NCBI GenBank assembly: GCA_031549905.1
Contig: JAVBPC010000010.1
Coordinates: 7,383 to 71,382 of the forward strand
From: Avichristensenella sp031549905
Lineage (GTDB): Bacteria; Bacillota; Clostridia; Christensenellales; Aristaeellaceae
Reading direction: 5' to 3'
DNA: 64,000 nt
Positions 42,001-51,721 of this stretch are shown here, piece after piece. The position numbers and the translations under genes were made by a program. Within the stretch, counting starts at the first letter, position 1, and each line of letters opens with the position of its first letter. Under the pieces are notes generated by a model. The model saw only the letters and a list, made by a program, of their open reading frames with translations, ran no database searches and was not told the DNA's origin.

Positions 42001-42055
42001 AAAAGAAGAATGCCCTCAAAACGTCGCGTTTTCAAGGACATTCTTCTTTTCTTGT
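42001..42055. terminator. Intrinsic terminator downstream of the Gfo/Idh gene, possibly bidirectional
   Basis: AAAAGAAGAATG (42001-42012) pairs with CATTCTTCTTTT (42039-42050), and inside it CAAAACG pairs with CGTTTT. T-rich flanks exist on both strands. It ends the reverse carbohydrate operon just ahead of the synthase promoter. Confidence 0.8.
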
Positions 42056-42064
42056 ATCCGGCGG

Positions 42065-43351
42065 TTAAAACCTTACCAGATCCTCAATACCGATTTCTCT
42101 GCCCGATGCAATGGATTGATTCGCCGCAACACCCGTCAGGATCGACATCGCGCCATCCACATGGGAGGCTGCGCGGTGGAAACGGTCCGGCTGAGGGCTG
42201 CCGAATATATCCTCCAGTAGTACGCGGTCACCGCCGCCGTGGCCGCCCTTTCCCTCTTCCAGTTCAATATCATAGGGCTTGCCGAACATGGGTCGCACCG
42301 TGAGCGTTGCCCCGCGCAGCGCGCCTTCATCCTCTTTGCTGCCACCCGCGTTGATGTAGGCCCTTTCCACTACTTTCAGTTCAATGCGACCCTTTTCCCC
42401 GTTGATATTGACGTTGAAGCCTTCCCACGGCATATAGGCATTGAGCGAATAGGTCATGATCGCGCCGCTGTTGTATTTGACGATGACACCCATGGTGTCC
42501 TCAATCGAAATATCATCGGAAAACACGCTGCGGTCGCGGATATAGCCACTGTCTTCCTCGGCGCTCAGATACATTTCGCGCATGGTTTCGCTCTTTTCCA
42601 TGTCCATCGCAAACGGGTCATCCAGCGCTACCTTGCGGCCCAGGCTGCGGGCGTAGAATTCCTTGACGCCCCGCCTTTCCGCGTTTTTCATGCCGTAAAA
42701 GTTCAGCGCGCCGTACGCAAATACTTTTTTCGGCTGCGTGCCCAACCAGAAGTTGACCAGATCGAAATGGTGGGTAGATTTGTGCACCAGCAGCCCGCCG
42801 CTGTTGTACTTGTTGCGGTGCCAGCGTCGGAAATAATCCGCGCCGTGCTGGGTATCCAGCAGCCACTCAAAGTGTACGGAGAATACCTCGCCGATCACGC
42901 CATCCATGATCAGCTCGCGCAGCTTGGTATTGTGAGGCGCATAACGGTAGTTGAACGAAACGCGCAGGGACTTCCCGGTGCGCTTTTGCGTGTCAATGAT
43001 GGCTTGCGCCTTCTCCGCGTCGATCGTCATCGGTTTTTCCGTGATGACATCGCATCCCAGTTCCATCGCGCGGATGATGTACTGATGGTGCGTGCGGTCC
43101 ACGCTGGTCACAATGACGCAGTCCGGCTTTGTCTCCTTAATCATCCGGTCAAAATCCGTATAGTGGTACGTCGGCAGCGGCTGCGGGGCGCCTGCCTCGC
43201 ACAGCAGCTTGTTCGCGTAATCCATGCGCGTCTTAGACAGATCACAAAACGCTACCATCTCGCTGGTTTCTTTATACCTTGATGCGACCGCCTCATAGAA
43301 AAACCTTGCCCGTCCGCCTGTGCCAACCTGCGCATACCGTTTGCGTTGCAT
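42065..43351 (-). CDS. Gfo/Idh/MocA-family oxidoreductase
   Basis: A 428-residue NAD(P)-dependent sugar oxidoreductase. The N-terminal Rossmann part is QVGTGGRARFF; the EKPMTIDAEKAQ segment holds the catalytic-region Lys; and GGGDRVLLEDIF and THHFDLVNFW belong to the substrate domain. ATG at 43351 follows AGGAGG. It is the last gene of the reverse operon. It is clearly paralogous to the enzyme at 56564-57826 in the same locus (shared FEWLLD, GADYFRRWH, THHFDLVN), but lacks that copy's cysteine cluster. Confidence 0.88.
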   Translation of the reverse strand: MQRKRYAQVGTGGRARFFYEAVASRYKETSEMVAFCDLSKTRMDYANKLLCEAGAPQPLPTYHYTDFDRMIKETKPDCVIVTSVDRTHHQYIIRAMELGCDVITEKPMTIDAEKAQAIIDTQKRTGKSLRVSFNYRYAPHNTKLRELIMDGVIGEVFSVHFEWLLDTQHGADYFRRWHRNKYNSGGLLVHKSTHHFDLVNFWLGTQPKKVFAYGALNFYGMKNAERRGVKEFYARSLGRKVALDDPFAMDMEKSETMREMYLSAEEDSGYIRDRSVFSDDISIEDTMGVIVKYNSGAIMTYSLNAYMPWEGFNVNINGEKGRIELKVVERAYINAGGSKEDEGALRGATLTVRPMFGKPYDIELEEGKGGHGGGDRVLLEDIFGSPQPDRFHRAASHVDGAMSILTGVAANQSIASGREIGIEDLVRF

Positions 43352-43375
43352 GCCAATGTCCTCCTGTTGTACTCG

Positions 43376-44845
43376 TTAGCCTCTTGCGTGCCCGGCCAGA
43401 TAGCCCCTATATTCGTTAAAGAAGTCCTCCGCTGCCTTTGTCATGAAAACGCACAGTTCATCCTGGTAGAAGGTGAGCTGCATTTTCAGCGTGCCCAAAT
43501 AATCATCCACCGCGTAAAGGGTTCCCACCAGCGCATCGTCGGCAGCCCATGCGCCGGCCGCGATGGTTTGGTAATGGCGATCCCGCGTGCCGATCTTCTT
43601 GCCATAGTACAGTTCGGGGAACAGTTGGGCTTCATACCGGCCCATGCCCAGCCTCAGCGTATGTACGCCGGTTGGGTTTTCGTAGTGCAGCGTGCAGATA
43701 TCATCGGTAATTTCCACGCGCATCCAGCGGAACCCGTACAGGTTCTCTTCAAAGTCATATGTCTTTCCTGAGAATTCGAAGGCGCGTGCGGTCGTTTTCG
43801 CACCGCAAGGCAGTGGAAGCGCCAGCGCTGCGATATGCTTGTGCAGGATTGCCTGCGCAAGGGTATCCTCGGGCAGCGCGAAATCGCTCATTTTGCCGAG
43901 CAGCGCGTAAAACGCGGCCAGCAGTTCATCCTCCGCGCCGGAAACCGCCTGCGTATCCGCTGTGGTGACCAGAATGGCATCGTACTTGGGCATGCAGAAA
44001 GCAAACTGGTTACCCATGCCAAAGCAGCCGAAGCCGCCGTCCCGGAGCATCCAAAACTGATATCCGTAGCCGTTGGCGACCCCTGACGCGGAGCGCGCCA
44101 CGCTGTTATCAATCTGCTTGCTGGTAGCCGCCTGCATGTACGCCTTGCTGACCAGCTGCTTGCCTTCCCATGCGCCCTGGTTCATGCACAGCATCGCGAA
44201 CCGCGCCAGGTCGCGGGGCGTGCACAGGACCCCGGAACCGGTCCAGGAGCCCCCTTCCGGCGCTAGAATGCAGTCTATATCCTTGGAGATGCCGATCGCA
44301 TTCAGCACAGGCCGCATGTAGCCCAGAATGGGCATGCCCGCCAGCTTTTCCACCGCGCCGCACAGCACCGTCGTGCCTGCGGTGTCGTAGTGAAAAAACG
44401 CGCCGGGTTTGTGCTTGGGGTTTTTATCCGTAAAGAATGATTCTACAAAATTGGGGTCTTTGGATGTATAGGAGGTGCCCTCGTTGCATGTCGCCATCCT
44501 GAGCAGGTCTTCCACTGTCGCCTCCAGGGTGTAGCGGTGCGCATTTTCAGGAACATATTCCGGGAAGATATCCGCTACCCTGTCGGTGAGCTTCAGCTTC
44601 CCCTCATCAATCAGCATGCCCACCGCCACGGAAGTAAAGCTCTTGCTTACGGAATACATGCGGTGCCGGCGGTTTTCATCAAAGGGCGGCCAGTACCCTT
44701 CCGCAGCAACCTTTCCGTGCCGCAGCAGCAAAAAGCTGTGCATCGGATGGCGGAGGGCCTCCAGTGTTTGCAAAAACGCGTGTATGGCCCCCGATGGAAT
44801 TCCGAGGCTTTCCGGTGAGGCAAAAACCAGATTGTTTCCCTGCAT
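43376..44845 (-). CDS. Serine hydrolase of the beta-lactamase / class C family
   Basis: A 489-residue protein. ATG at 44845 follows GGAGGG; the GTG at 44860 is inside the spacer. SVSK in MYSVSKSFTSVAVG supplies the SxxK nucleophile pair, and HYDTAGT corresponds to the second motif (YxN-like with Asp-Thr). No signal peptide is seen, so it probably acts in the cytoplasm as an esterase or deacylase on the imported sugar rather than as a drug-resistance beta-lactamase. It lies between the MFS and Gfo/Idh genes of the carbohydrate operon. Confidence 0.82.
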   Translation of the reverse strand: MQGNNLVFASPESLGIPSGAIHAFLQTLEALRHPMHSFLLLRHGKVAAEGYWPPFDENRRHRMYSVSKSFTSVAVGMLIDEGKLKLTDRVADIFPEYVPENAHRYTLEATVEDLLRMATCNEGTSYTSKDPNFVESFFTDKNPKHKPGAFFHYDTAGTTVLCGAVEKLAGMPILGYMRPVLNAIGISKDIDCILAPEGGSWTGSGVLCTPRDLARFAMLCMNQGAWEGKQLVSKAYMQAATSKQIDNSVARSASGVANGYGYQFWMLRDGGFGCFGMGNQFAFCMPKYDAILVTTADTQAVSGAEDELLAAFYALLGKMSDFALPEDTLAQAILHKHIAALALPLPCGAKTTARAFEFSGKTYDFEENLYGFRWMRVEITDDICTLHYENPTGVHTLRLGMGRYEAQLFPELYYGKKIGTRDRHYQTIAAGAWAADDALVGTLYAVDDYLGTLKMQLTFYQDELCVFMTKAAEDFFNEYRGYLAGHARG

Positions 44846-44875
44846 GGCTGCACCCTCCACATTGTGTTGATCTTT

Positions 44876-46066
44876 CTATTTTAGGCGCCGTTCCCTGCGC
44901 AACCCCAAATACAGCGTAAGCGCCGCAACAGCGAAAAGCGCAAACGGAATCAGCAGATAGGACACCCGCACCCCAAGCGCAACGTTTACCGACCCTACCG
45001 CGAGGTTGGACAGCATATTCAGCATGCTGGCGATCATCCCCATCGTACCAAGGACGGATGATGTATTGCCGGGGAATGCCTCGCTGACCTGCACCAATAC
45101 CGTTGGGTACAAGATGGAAAAAAACAGGCCAGCACCTGCAATGAGCCACAGCCCGCTCTTGCCCACCAGCACGCCGGCCAGGGTAATAGCCCCTGCCAGC
45201 ACCGCAAATGCCGGAATCAAGTACCGGTGCCCAAAACGGGTAAGCAGCGGCGGAAACACCAGCTTGCCGGCAGTGGAACAAATGAAAAAGAGAAACAGGT
45301 AGTTTGCGCCGGTGCTTGTATCCACGCCGTAGCCTTCCCAAGCATAGTTCACAAACCAGTTGGTCGTCAAGGACTCGCTGATCAAATAGCAGCCCATTGT
45401 CAGAATAAAGAGCCAAAAGACGCGGGTTTGCATATATTGGCTGACCCGCTTGGATGCGCCGGGAGTGCCATCGGGAGTAACAATAACACCCTCCCCGCCG
45501 GGCAGTTTCACGCGCAGGAACACCGGCAACAGCACAAGCGATCCGCACGCGCCGATCAGAAACAGCGTACGCCAATCCATGCCCCCGGCCAAAGCATAGC
45601 CAATCACGGGCTTACAAACTGCGCTGCCCAGGGCAAAAAACAGGTGAAACAGGTTCATGTGCGAAACCGCTGTCTTTGGAAAGAGCACCGGAACGATAGC
45701 GTTGCTGAGGATGGTCAGGCAGCCGAACCCCGCCCCCTGCACGAACGACAGCACGAGCAGCTGCCACAGGCTTTCCACGCCCGAAAACAGCAACCCTGAT
45801 ACCAGCACCAGAAAAAAACCGAGCGCATACCCAGCCTTATAACCAAAGCGGCTTGCAATCTTTCCGGCGACAAAGTAAAAGAGCATATAGCCAAATGAAG
45901 AAATGAAAAAAACCATGGATAGCGCGGAATCCATGAGGGCAAGCGTCTCTTTGATGGATACCGCCATAACGCCCTTCATATCGCCGAAAAAGGCGATAAA
46001 CACCATGTTTGCGGCCAGCAGCGCAAAATAGTACCTGTTATGGGTCGGCTGGCGATCGTGTATCAT
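44876..46066 (-). CDS. Major facilitator superfamily transporter
   Basis: A 396-residue membrane protein with about twelve helices. GKIASRFGYKAGY after the second helix is the MFS loop motif, and the halves repeat this pattern (KLVFPPLLTRFGHRY). It lies directly between the binding protein and hydrolase genes, separated from the first by an RNA hairpin. A sugar, lactone or acid substrate belonging to the same pathway is plausible. Import or efflux cannot be decided. Confidence 0.85.
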   Translation of the reverse strand: MIHDRQPTHNRYYFALLAANMVFIAFFGDMKGVMAVSIKETLALMDSALSMVFFISSFGYMLFYFVAGKIASRFGYKAGYALGFFLVLVSGLLFSGVESLWQLLVLSFVQGAGFGCLTILSNAIVPVLFPKTAVSHMNLFHLFFALGSAVCKPVIGYALAGGMDWRTLFLIGACGSLVLLPVFLRVKLPGGEGVIVTPDGTPGASKRVSQYMQTRVFWLFILTMGCYLISESLTTNWFVNYAWEGYGVDTSTGANYLFLFFICSTAGKLVFPPLLTRFGHRYLIPAFAVLAGAITLAGVLVGKSGLWLIAGAGLFFSILYPTVLVQVSEAFPGNTSSVLGTMGMIASMLNMLSNLAVGSVNVALGVRVSYLLIPFALFAVAALTLYLGLRRERRLK

Positions 46067-46094
46067 ATCGCATACTACCTTCCGGCAAGAGGAT

Positions 46095-46125
46095 GGCAGC
46101 CCCGCGCGTAGAACACGGGACTGCC
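46095..46125 (-). other. Intergenic RNA hairpin downstream of the binding-protein gene
   Basis: GGCAGYCCCG arms (46095-46104 and 46116-46125, one G-T wobble) pair around an 11-base loop. No U-run follows on the reverse strand. Such hairpins often stabilise the abundant binding-protein message over the rest of an ABC operon. Confidence 0.6.
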
Positions 46126-46159
46126 TGTGTTAATCAATGACAACCCAAGGATGTATTCG

Positions 46160-47689
46160 TTACTCCGCGATGGACAGCCCCTTCTCGGCCCTCCAAGCGT
46201 TCAGCTGTTTCTGCGCCTCATCCACGATCTTCTGCGCGCCGGAAGCTTCCAGCTTGGCAACGAACTCATCTACGATTTCGTCAACATTTTCAACAAAGCC
46301 AAACTTGAAGTTGACGGTGTATTCGCCCACAACGCTGGAGCAGGCGGCGATCTCGTTTTGCACCGGCGTGGTGTCGAACACAAAGCCCATGTTGGTATCC
46401 GCAATGGCCTGTTCATTGGCTTCGATCATCAACTCCGCAAAGTTCGCGGGGTAGGTGTTCGGCACGCGGGAGTGCATGAAGGAGCCGAGGTACGCGCCGT
46501 ACCACTGATAGTAGCCGCGCGCGCTGGGGTCTTCATTGCGCAGGCCGGTGAAGTCGATCCTGCCGTCTTCCTGAACGGTGTAGTGTTCGCCTTCGATGCC
46601 GAAGCGGATGGTGGTGGCAACGTACGGGTCGGTGTTGACGAGCTCTAGCAGCATCAGCGCGCGCTCCGGGTTCTTGGAGGTAATGGAGATCGCGTTGGCC
46701 GCCTCGTGCAGGTAGTTGGTGGTGGCGACGGTGTTCTTGTTGCGAAGCAGCGCCGCGTCAAAGTTCTTGCTGGAATAATCCTTCTGCACATAGATGTAGC
46801 CGGAACCGTAGCTGAGGATGGGCATTTTGCCTTCGCTGGTATAGGTACGGTTGGTATCAAAGTTCCACGCGTCAAACGGCATGATGTTGTCATCCACCAG
46901 CTGTTTGATGGTGTTGCAATATTTCCGGTATTCATCCGTCGCGTAGAGGTTGAACACCGTCTCGCCCGCGCCCTTGCCCGCAAAGGCTTCGATGCCGGGA
47001 ATGTTCACGACCGCGATGCTGTTGATGGTTTCATATTGGTTGTAGAAGTAAGGATCGGCAAACTCGCGCACCATGGGGATCGCGGAATCTTCCGGGTACT
47101 TCTCGTTGCGCTTCGCCTGCATCTCGTAGTACACGGGGATCAGGTCGTACATGGATACCCACTCCACAGCGCTCATGTCCACGCCGATATCGTTCAGCAG
47201 CGTCTCGTTGTAGATGATGCCGGGGATGTTGCAGGAATCCTTGTAGCTGGGAACGGCGTAGATGTGGCCGTCCACATACATGGCGTTCCAGAAGTCCTGG
47301 GGAATCATGGCGTATGTTGCGGGCATGTATTCCGCAAGCAGATCCTCCAGCGGGATGAAGGCTTCCTTGCGCGAGTAATCCACATAGGGAAGCTGGCTTG
47401 ATACACTCAGGATATCCAGCGTCTGTCCTGCGTTGACGTAGGTGGACATCTTTGTGCCGTATTCGCTGCCGGGAATCGGGTGAAAGTTCACGGTGGCGTT
47501 GATCTTCTCAAGGAAGTACTCGTTCAGCTTTTCCCAAACCTGTTCCTGGTCCGGGTACGAATCGGCGATATAGTACCAGTCAAGCGTCACATGTTCCAGC
47601 TCGGCCGAGGCTGCGACAAGGCCGGCCAAAGAGCTGATGAGCATCACCAGTGCAAGTGCCAGGCCCTTGATGCGGGAATACCGTTTCAT
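46160..47689 (-). CDS. ABC transporter solute-binding protein (LplA-like)
   Basis: A 509-residue extracellular protein of the LplA-like group, with signal peptide (about 1-28) and a C-terminal region of the DUF3502 kind. The signal ends in SLAGLVAASAELE: there is no lipobox cysteine, so cleavage at ASA by signal peptidase I would release it unanchored, unusual for a Firmicute binding protein. It lies in the operon directly after the two permeases. The ligand is probably an oligosaccharide. Confidence 0.88.
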   Translation of the reverse strand: MKRYSRIKGLALALVMLISSLAGLVAASAELEHVTLDWYYIADSYPDQEQVWEKLNEYFLEKINATVNFHPIPGSEYGTKMSTYVNAGQTLDILSVSSQLPYVDYSRKEAFIPLEDLLAEYMPATYAMIPQDFWNAMYVDGHIYAVPSYKDSCNIPGIIYNETLLNDIGVDMSAVEWVSMYDLIPVYYEMQAKRNEKYPEDSAIPMVREFADPYFYNQYETINSIAVVNIPGIEAFAGKGAGETVFNLYATDEYRKYCNTIKQLVDDNIMPFDAWNFDTNRTYTSEGKMPILSYGSGYIYVQKDYSSKNFDAALLRNKNTVATTNYLHEAANAISITSKNPERALMLLELVNTDPYVATTIRFGIEGEHYTVQEDGRIDFTGLRNEDPSARGYYQWYGAYLGSFMHSRVPNTYPANFAELMIEANEQAIADTNMGFVFDTTPVQNEIAACSSVVGEYTVNFKFGFVENVDEIVDEFVAKLEASGAQKIVDEAQKQLNAWRAEKGLSIAE

Positions 47690-47788
47690 TCAGACTCCTC
47701 CTTCAAAGTATTTCTTTTCAAAAACGACTCAATTTCCGTGAGCTGCCGGCGGCTGGAAATTTGCGCCGTAATTTACTGTGCATGCCTC

Positions 47789-48724
47789 TCACCCTTTGAC
47801 GCTGCCGATGGTCATCCCCTTGATAAAGTAGCGCTGAAAGAAAGGGTAAGCAAACAGGATCGGAATGGTGCTGACGATGACGATCGCCATCCGGGTGCTT
47901 TCAGACGGCAGGTCCCTGAGCATCTGCGCGCCGTCCGGCGTACCGGCGTAGCTTGAATTTTCCTTGATAAAATCAAGCTTTTGCTGGATGCGCGTCAGCA
48001 TGGTTTGCAGCGGCACCAGTTTGGCGTTCTCAATGTAAAGCATACCGGTGAACCATTCGTTCCACCTGCCAACGACGCTGAACAGCGCAATGGTCGCGAG
48101 GCCCGCCGTAAACAGCGGCATGACGACGCGCGCGTAGATATAGAAGTCATTTGCGCCGTCTATCTTGGCGGCGTCAAACAGCGCAGCGGGGATGGTGGTG
48201 GTAATAAAGGTGCGCAGGATGATGACATTGAACGCGGAAACCAGCGAAGGCATCAGCACAAGAATCCAGAAGCTGTCAAACAGCTTTAGGTATCGGACGT
48301 TGATGATGTATGACGGGACCAGTCCGCCGGAAAAGAGCATGGTAAAGAACAGCAGAAACAGGTACACGCGGCGGCAACCGAAATCCTCCTGCGCCAGAAC
48401 GAAAGCATACAGCGACATGATAAACAGGCCCAGCACAGTGCTGACAACTGTTACAAGAACAGTGACCTTGTAGGAATCAATGATCTGCGAGCCGGTCTTG
48501 AACAGCATCTCATAGGCGGAAAAGGAGATTTGCGACGGAAAGAAGGAAAACCCGTTGTAGGTGATGCTTTCCCCACTAGAGATGGAGATGATGGCAACCA
48601 GCAGCACCGGAATGACGGTCAGTATCGCGCAGATGCCAAGCGAAGCGCTGAATACAATGTTGGTCGCCGGTTTTACACGGTTTACGCGGCTGAAGGATGA
48701 GGCTTCTTCCATTTTTTTGCTCAT
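47789..48724 (-). CDS. Carbohydrate ABC transporter permease (LplC/MalG type)
   Basis: A 311-residue inner-membrane permease with six helices. The EAA loop is present in a divergent form (AAKIDGANDFYIYARVVMPLFTAGLA), which docks the ATPase. It pairs with the permease at 48736-49689, 11 bases upstream. No ATPase gene is in the window; a shared MsmX-type ATPase encoded elsewhere is usual for this group. Confidence 0.9.
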   Translation of the reverse strand: MSKKMEEASSFSRVNRVKPATNIVFSASLGICAILTVIPVLLVAIISISSGESITYNGFSFFPSQISFSAYEMLFKTGSQIIDSYKVTVLVTVVSTVLGLFIMSLYAFVLAQEDFGCRRVYLFLLFFTMLFSGGLVPSYIINVRYLKLFDSFWILVLMPSLVSAFNVIILRTFITTTIPAALFDAAKIDGANDFYIYARVVMPLFTAGLATIALFSVVGRWNEWFTGMLYIENAKLVPLQTMLTRIQQKLDFIKENSSYAGTPDGAQMLRDLPSESTRMAIVIVSTIPILFAYPFFQRYFIKGMTIGSVKG

Positions 48725-48735
48725 GCTTCATCCTC

Positions 48736-49689
48736 CTAAAACAGCGCAGATTCGGGGTCTACCCGGCGAATGATGAAGTTGGACAGCAGAATCAGGATGA
48801 ACCCAACCACCGACTGATACAGGCCCGCCGCCGTCGACATGCCGGTGTTGTTCAGCTTCGTGAGCGCGCGGTATACATAGGTATCGATTACATCCGTCAC
48901 CGGATACAGCATGCCGTTATCCTGTGTAACATTATAGAAAAGGCCAAAGTCTCCCCGGAAGATATTGCCGATGTTTAGAATCAGCAGAATCGTCATGATC
49001 TGCCGCAGGTGGGGGATTGTGATATAGCGGGCCTGCTGCAATTTTGTTGCGCCATCCAGCACGGCCGCCTCGTAATACTCATCGGAAATGCCGGAAATAG
49101 ACGCCAGGTATACGACCGCTGAATAACCCACGCCCTTCCACGCGTTTACCAGCACCAGCAGCCATGGCCATAATGGCCGGTAGGTATACCAGTTTCTGGT
49201 CGGATAACCGAGGGAAACCATGATGCGGCTGAGATAACCGTCGCGCTGGCTCAGAAAAGCATACACGACGATTGACGCCACCGCCATGGACAGAAAGTGC
49301 GGCATCATAAACATGGTTTGCAGCGTTTTGGCAAGGCGTTTGGAATACAGTTCGTTGAGCAGGATGGCCAGAGACATCGACAGCACAACGTTTAGAATGA
49401 TGAACACGACATTGTAGCAGACGGTGTTGCGCGTAATCGTCCATGCATCGGTTGTAGCAAAAAGGAACTCAAAGTTTTTGAACCGAATAAACGGACTGCA
49501 AAAAAAACCTTTCCGCACGTTGAAATTCTGAAATGCCATCACCACGCCGAACATCGGCGCGTAGCAGAAAACCAGCAGGTAAAGCAGCCCTGGCAGCGCC
49601 ATCACATGAAGCCGCCAGTAGCGTTTCATATGAAGCGCAATGCGCCCTGGGATGGGTTTCTTTTTGCGCTGCATCAGCGAGATCGACAT
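48736..49689 (-). CDS. Carbohydrate ABC transporter permease (LplB type)
   Basis: A 317-residue permease and the first gene of the reverse carbohydrate operon. Six helices are visible and the EAA-type loop is EAAVLDGATKLQQARYITIPHLR. The N-terminus is short and basic, as in LplB/YteP. It lies downstream of the YesM/YesN genes, which probably control it. A promoter-like pair with a dyad lies about 45 bases upstream. Confidence 0.9.
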   Translation of the reverse strand: MSISLMQRKKKPIPGRIALHMKRYWRLHVMALPGLLYLLVFCYAPMFGVVMAFQNFNVRKGFFCSPFIRFKNFEFLFATTDAWTITRNTVCYNVVFIILNVVLSMSLAILLNELYSKRLAKTLQTMFMMPHFLSMAVASIVVYAFLSQRDGYLSRIMVSLGYPTRNWYTYRPLWPWLLVLVNAWKGVGYSAVVYLASISGISDEYYEAAVLDGATKLQQARYITIPHLRQIMTILLILNIGNIFRGDFGLFYNVTQDNGMLYPVTDVIDTYVYRALTKLNNTGMSTAAGLYQSVVGFILILLSNFIIRRVDPESALF

Positions 49690-49733
49690 TCACATCAAAG
49701 CCTTTCATACCCGGCCCGGTTACTAGTGATTCC

Positions 49734-49762
49734 ATGATATGCGCCCTTTTAAAGTGGCGCAA
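49734..49762 (-). promoter_or_regulatory. Candidate promoter of the ABC transporter operon
   Basis: TTGCGC (49757-49762) and TATCAT (49734-49739) are separated by 17 bases. A GCGCC-N8-GGGCGC dyad lies across the spacer. The weak -35 would suit activation by the YesN-type regulator. Confidence 0.5.
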
Positions 49763-49898
49763 TCATTAATAACCAATAAACCAGTAGAAATTATGGATGA
49801 TTCGGTTAGTTTGTCCCGCTGTTAGCATATCGCGAGATAGCAAGCATGCCGGCGGAAAGCTATCCGCCCGTATGCCCGCCATCTGCGCGGCGTTCGCT

Positions 49899-51695
49899 TT
49901 ATTCCCGCAATCCGTACGGAATCGTGATCACCGCATCCAGCCCGCCTGTCGCTATGGATTCGTAATGCAGCCCGTACGCATCGCCCATATTGAGATGGAT
50001 GCGCTTGTCGACATTGCGGATGCCGATGCCGTATCTCTCGCTGCTTTCTCCGTCCCGCAGGATGTCATTGATCTGTTTTGCATCCACGTTGGATCCGTTA
50101 TCCATGACGTGCACCATCAGCAGATCCCCCTCACGATGCGCAAAGGTGCGGATCTCCAGCTTGGCGTTATCCCGGAAGGCATGCAGCAGCGCGTTTTCCA
50201 CAAGCGGCTGCAGGGTGATCTGCGGAATCTGCACATCGCCATACGCCTCCGGAATATCGTTGATAAACGTAAATCGGTCCATGTAGCGCAAATGCTGAAT
50301 CTGGATATACCGGTCCAGGTAAGCCAGCTCCTCCTTCAATGTCACCAATGTTCTTGAAAACTGGATGCTGTATTTGAGGATATCGATCAGCGCGGTTACC
50401 ATGGTGGAGATGTCATCCTGTCCCGAAAGAAGCGCAATGCAGTTTACGGAATCCAGCGTGTTGTAAATAAAATGCGGATTGATCTGCGCCTGCAGCGCAC
50501 GCAGTTCCGCCGCGCGCTTCTGCTCTCTCTCGTCATCCGCCTGCAGTGTCAAGGTGTGGATACGGTTTGACATGCGGTTATAGCTGTCGTACAGCAGGGT
50601 GATTTCATCGTGCGTATCCCTTTCCGGCTTGATGGGGGCCAGGGATTGCCCGCCTTCAACCCGTGACATGGTTTCAGATAGCTTCAGGATCGGCCTGGTC
50701 AGCCGCCTTGAAAACAGCCCGGAAATGAACAGGCCGACAAGCAACGTAACGGCAAGAAACAGCGCCACAAGCGGAATCAGCCCGCCCACATGCTGCCACA
50801 TATCACTGCCGGGAACCATGACGATGACCTTCCAGTCGTCATACAGTGAAACGCTGGTCACGCCATAGGAAACCTGGTTCAGTTTCATTGATACGCGTTC
50901 CTGTGATTCGCGCAAGGAGCTAAGCTTTTGGTATTCCCCTGACAAGGTGGTCCCTACGGGAAACATCGCCGGGTCATTGCTGGAAAGCACGGTATCCTGG
51001 TAGAGGAACAGCGCGACGGTGCGGTCCGTCACCTTTGCGCCCTGCAAAATTTTTTGCAGCCGCGCCTGGGGCACCTTGTGCAGTGTAACGCCTACGATTT
51101 GGTTGTATTTGGGGTTGGTGATGTAGATGTTTTTCTGCAAGTTGGAAAAAAAGACAGAACTGGCGTTTTCGGGGTCGATAAAGCAATATAAGAGGCTGTT
51201 TAGCTCCGCCGTTTTTTGGTACCATTCCTCATGCTGCGCATCCGCGGCGTTGAAAATATACTGATTATCGACGGCGGAGATGGAAAAGGAATGGACGCCC
51301 AGCCGCTGCGAAATGGGAAACTGGGGATCAACCAGCAGCACGGTATGTGTTCCATAGGATAACGACGTGGTGGGTGCGCCGGTATACATATAGAAGGTTT
51401 TGATCAGCGCATCCCGCTGCGAAAACTGCAAATCGGCCACGGTCCCACCGGTGAGGATGGATGAGACGGACTTGTCGCAGCAAAGGAAATACGCAGTCCT
51501 TTTCATATCGGCCAGGATCGTATCCAGGCGCTGCGCGGTCTGTTCCGTCATATACTTCTGGTCAATTTCAATTCTTTCCTGAAGCGTCCGGCTGAAATAG
51601 ATATATACAAAAGAACAGGCGACCAGCGTTACTGCGATGATCGCGGCGGTGATGTACAGAAATGTGCGCCTGCGGATGTTCTTTTTTGCCTGCAT
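49899..51695 (-). CDS. YesM-type sensor histidine kinase
   Basis: A 598-residue membrane kinase. Order: first helix (about 12-34), a large extracytoplasmic sensor (35-290), second helix (about 290-312), HAMP linker, His_kinase domain with the phospho-acceptor His in NPHFIYNTLDSVN, and an ATPase domain with VENALLHAFRDN, DNGSN and GIGIRNVDKRI. Such kinases sense sugars or their binding proteins and signal to an AraC-type response regulator. That regulator lies just upstream on the same strand at 51722. Confidence 0.93.
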   Translation of the reverse strand: MQAKKNIRRRTFLYITAAIIAVTLVACSFVYIYFSRTLQERIEIDQKYMTEQTAQRLDTILADMKRTAYFLCCDKSVSSILTGGTVADLQFSQRDALIKTFYMYTGAPTTSLSYGTHTVLLVDPQFPISQRLGVHSFSISAVDNQYIFNAADAQHEEWYQKTAELNSLLYCFIDPENASSVFFSNLQKNIYITNPKYNQIVGVTLHKVPQARLQKILQGAKVTDRTVALFLYQDTVLSSNDPAMFPVGTTLSGEYQKLSSLRESQERVSMKLNQVSYGVTSVSLYDDWKVIVMVPGSDMWQHVGGLIPLVALFLAVTLLVGLFISGLFSRRLTRPILKLSETMSRVEGGQSLAPIKPERDTHDEITLLYDSYNRMSNRIHTLTLQADDEREQKRAAELRALQAQINPHFIYNTLDSVNCIALLSGQDDISTMVTALIDILKYSIQFSRTLVTLKEELAYLDRYIQIQHLRYMDRFTFINDIPEAYGDVQIPQITLQPLVENALLHAFRDNAKLEIRTFAHREGDLLMVHVMDNGSNVDAKQINDILRDGESSERYGIGIRNVDKRIHLNMGDAYGLHYESIATGGLDAVITIPYGLRE

Positions 51696-51721
51696 TTCGA
51701 TGCCTCCGTGGGCCGCGCCCT

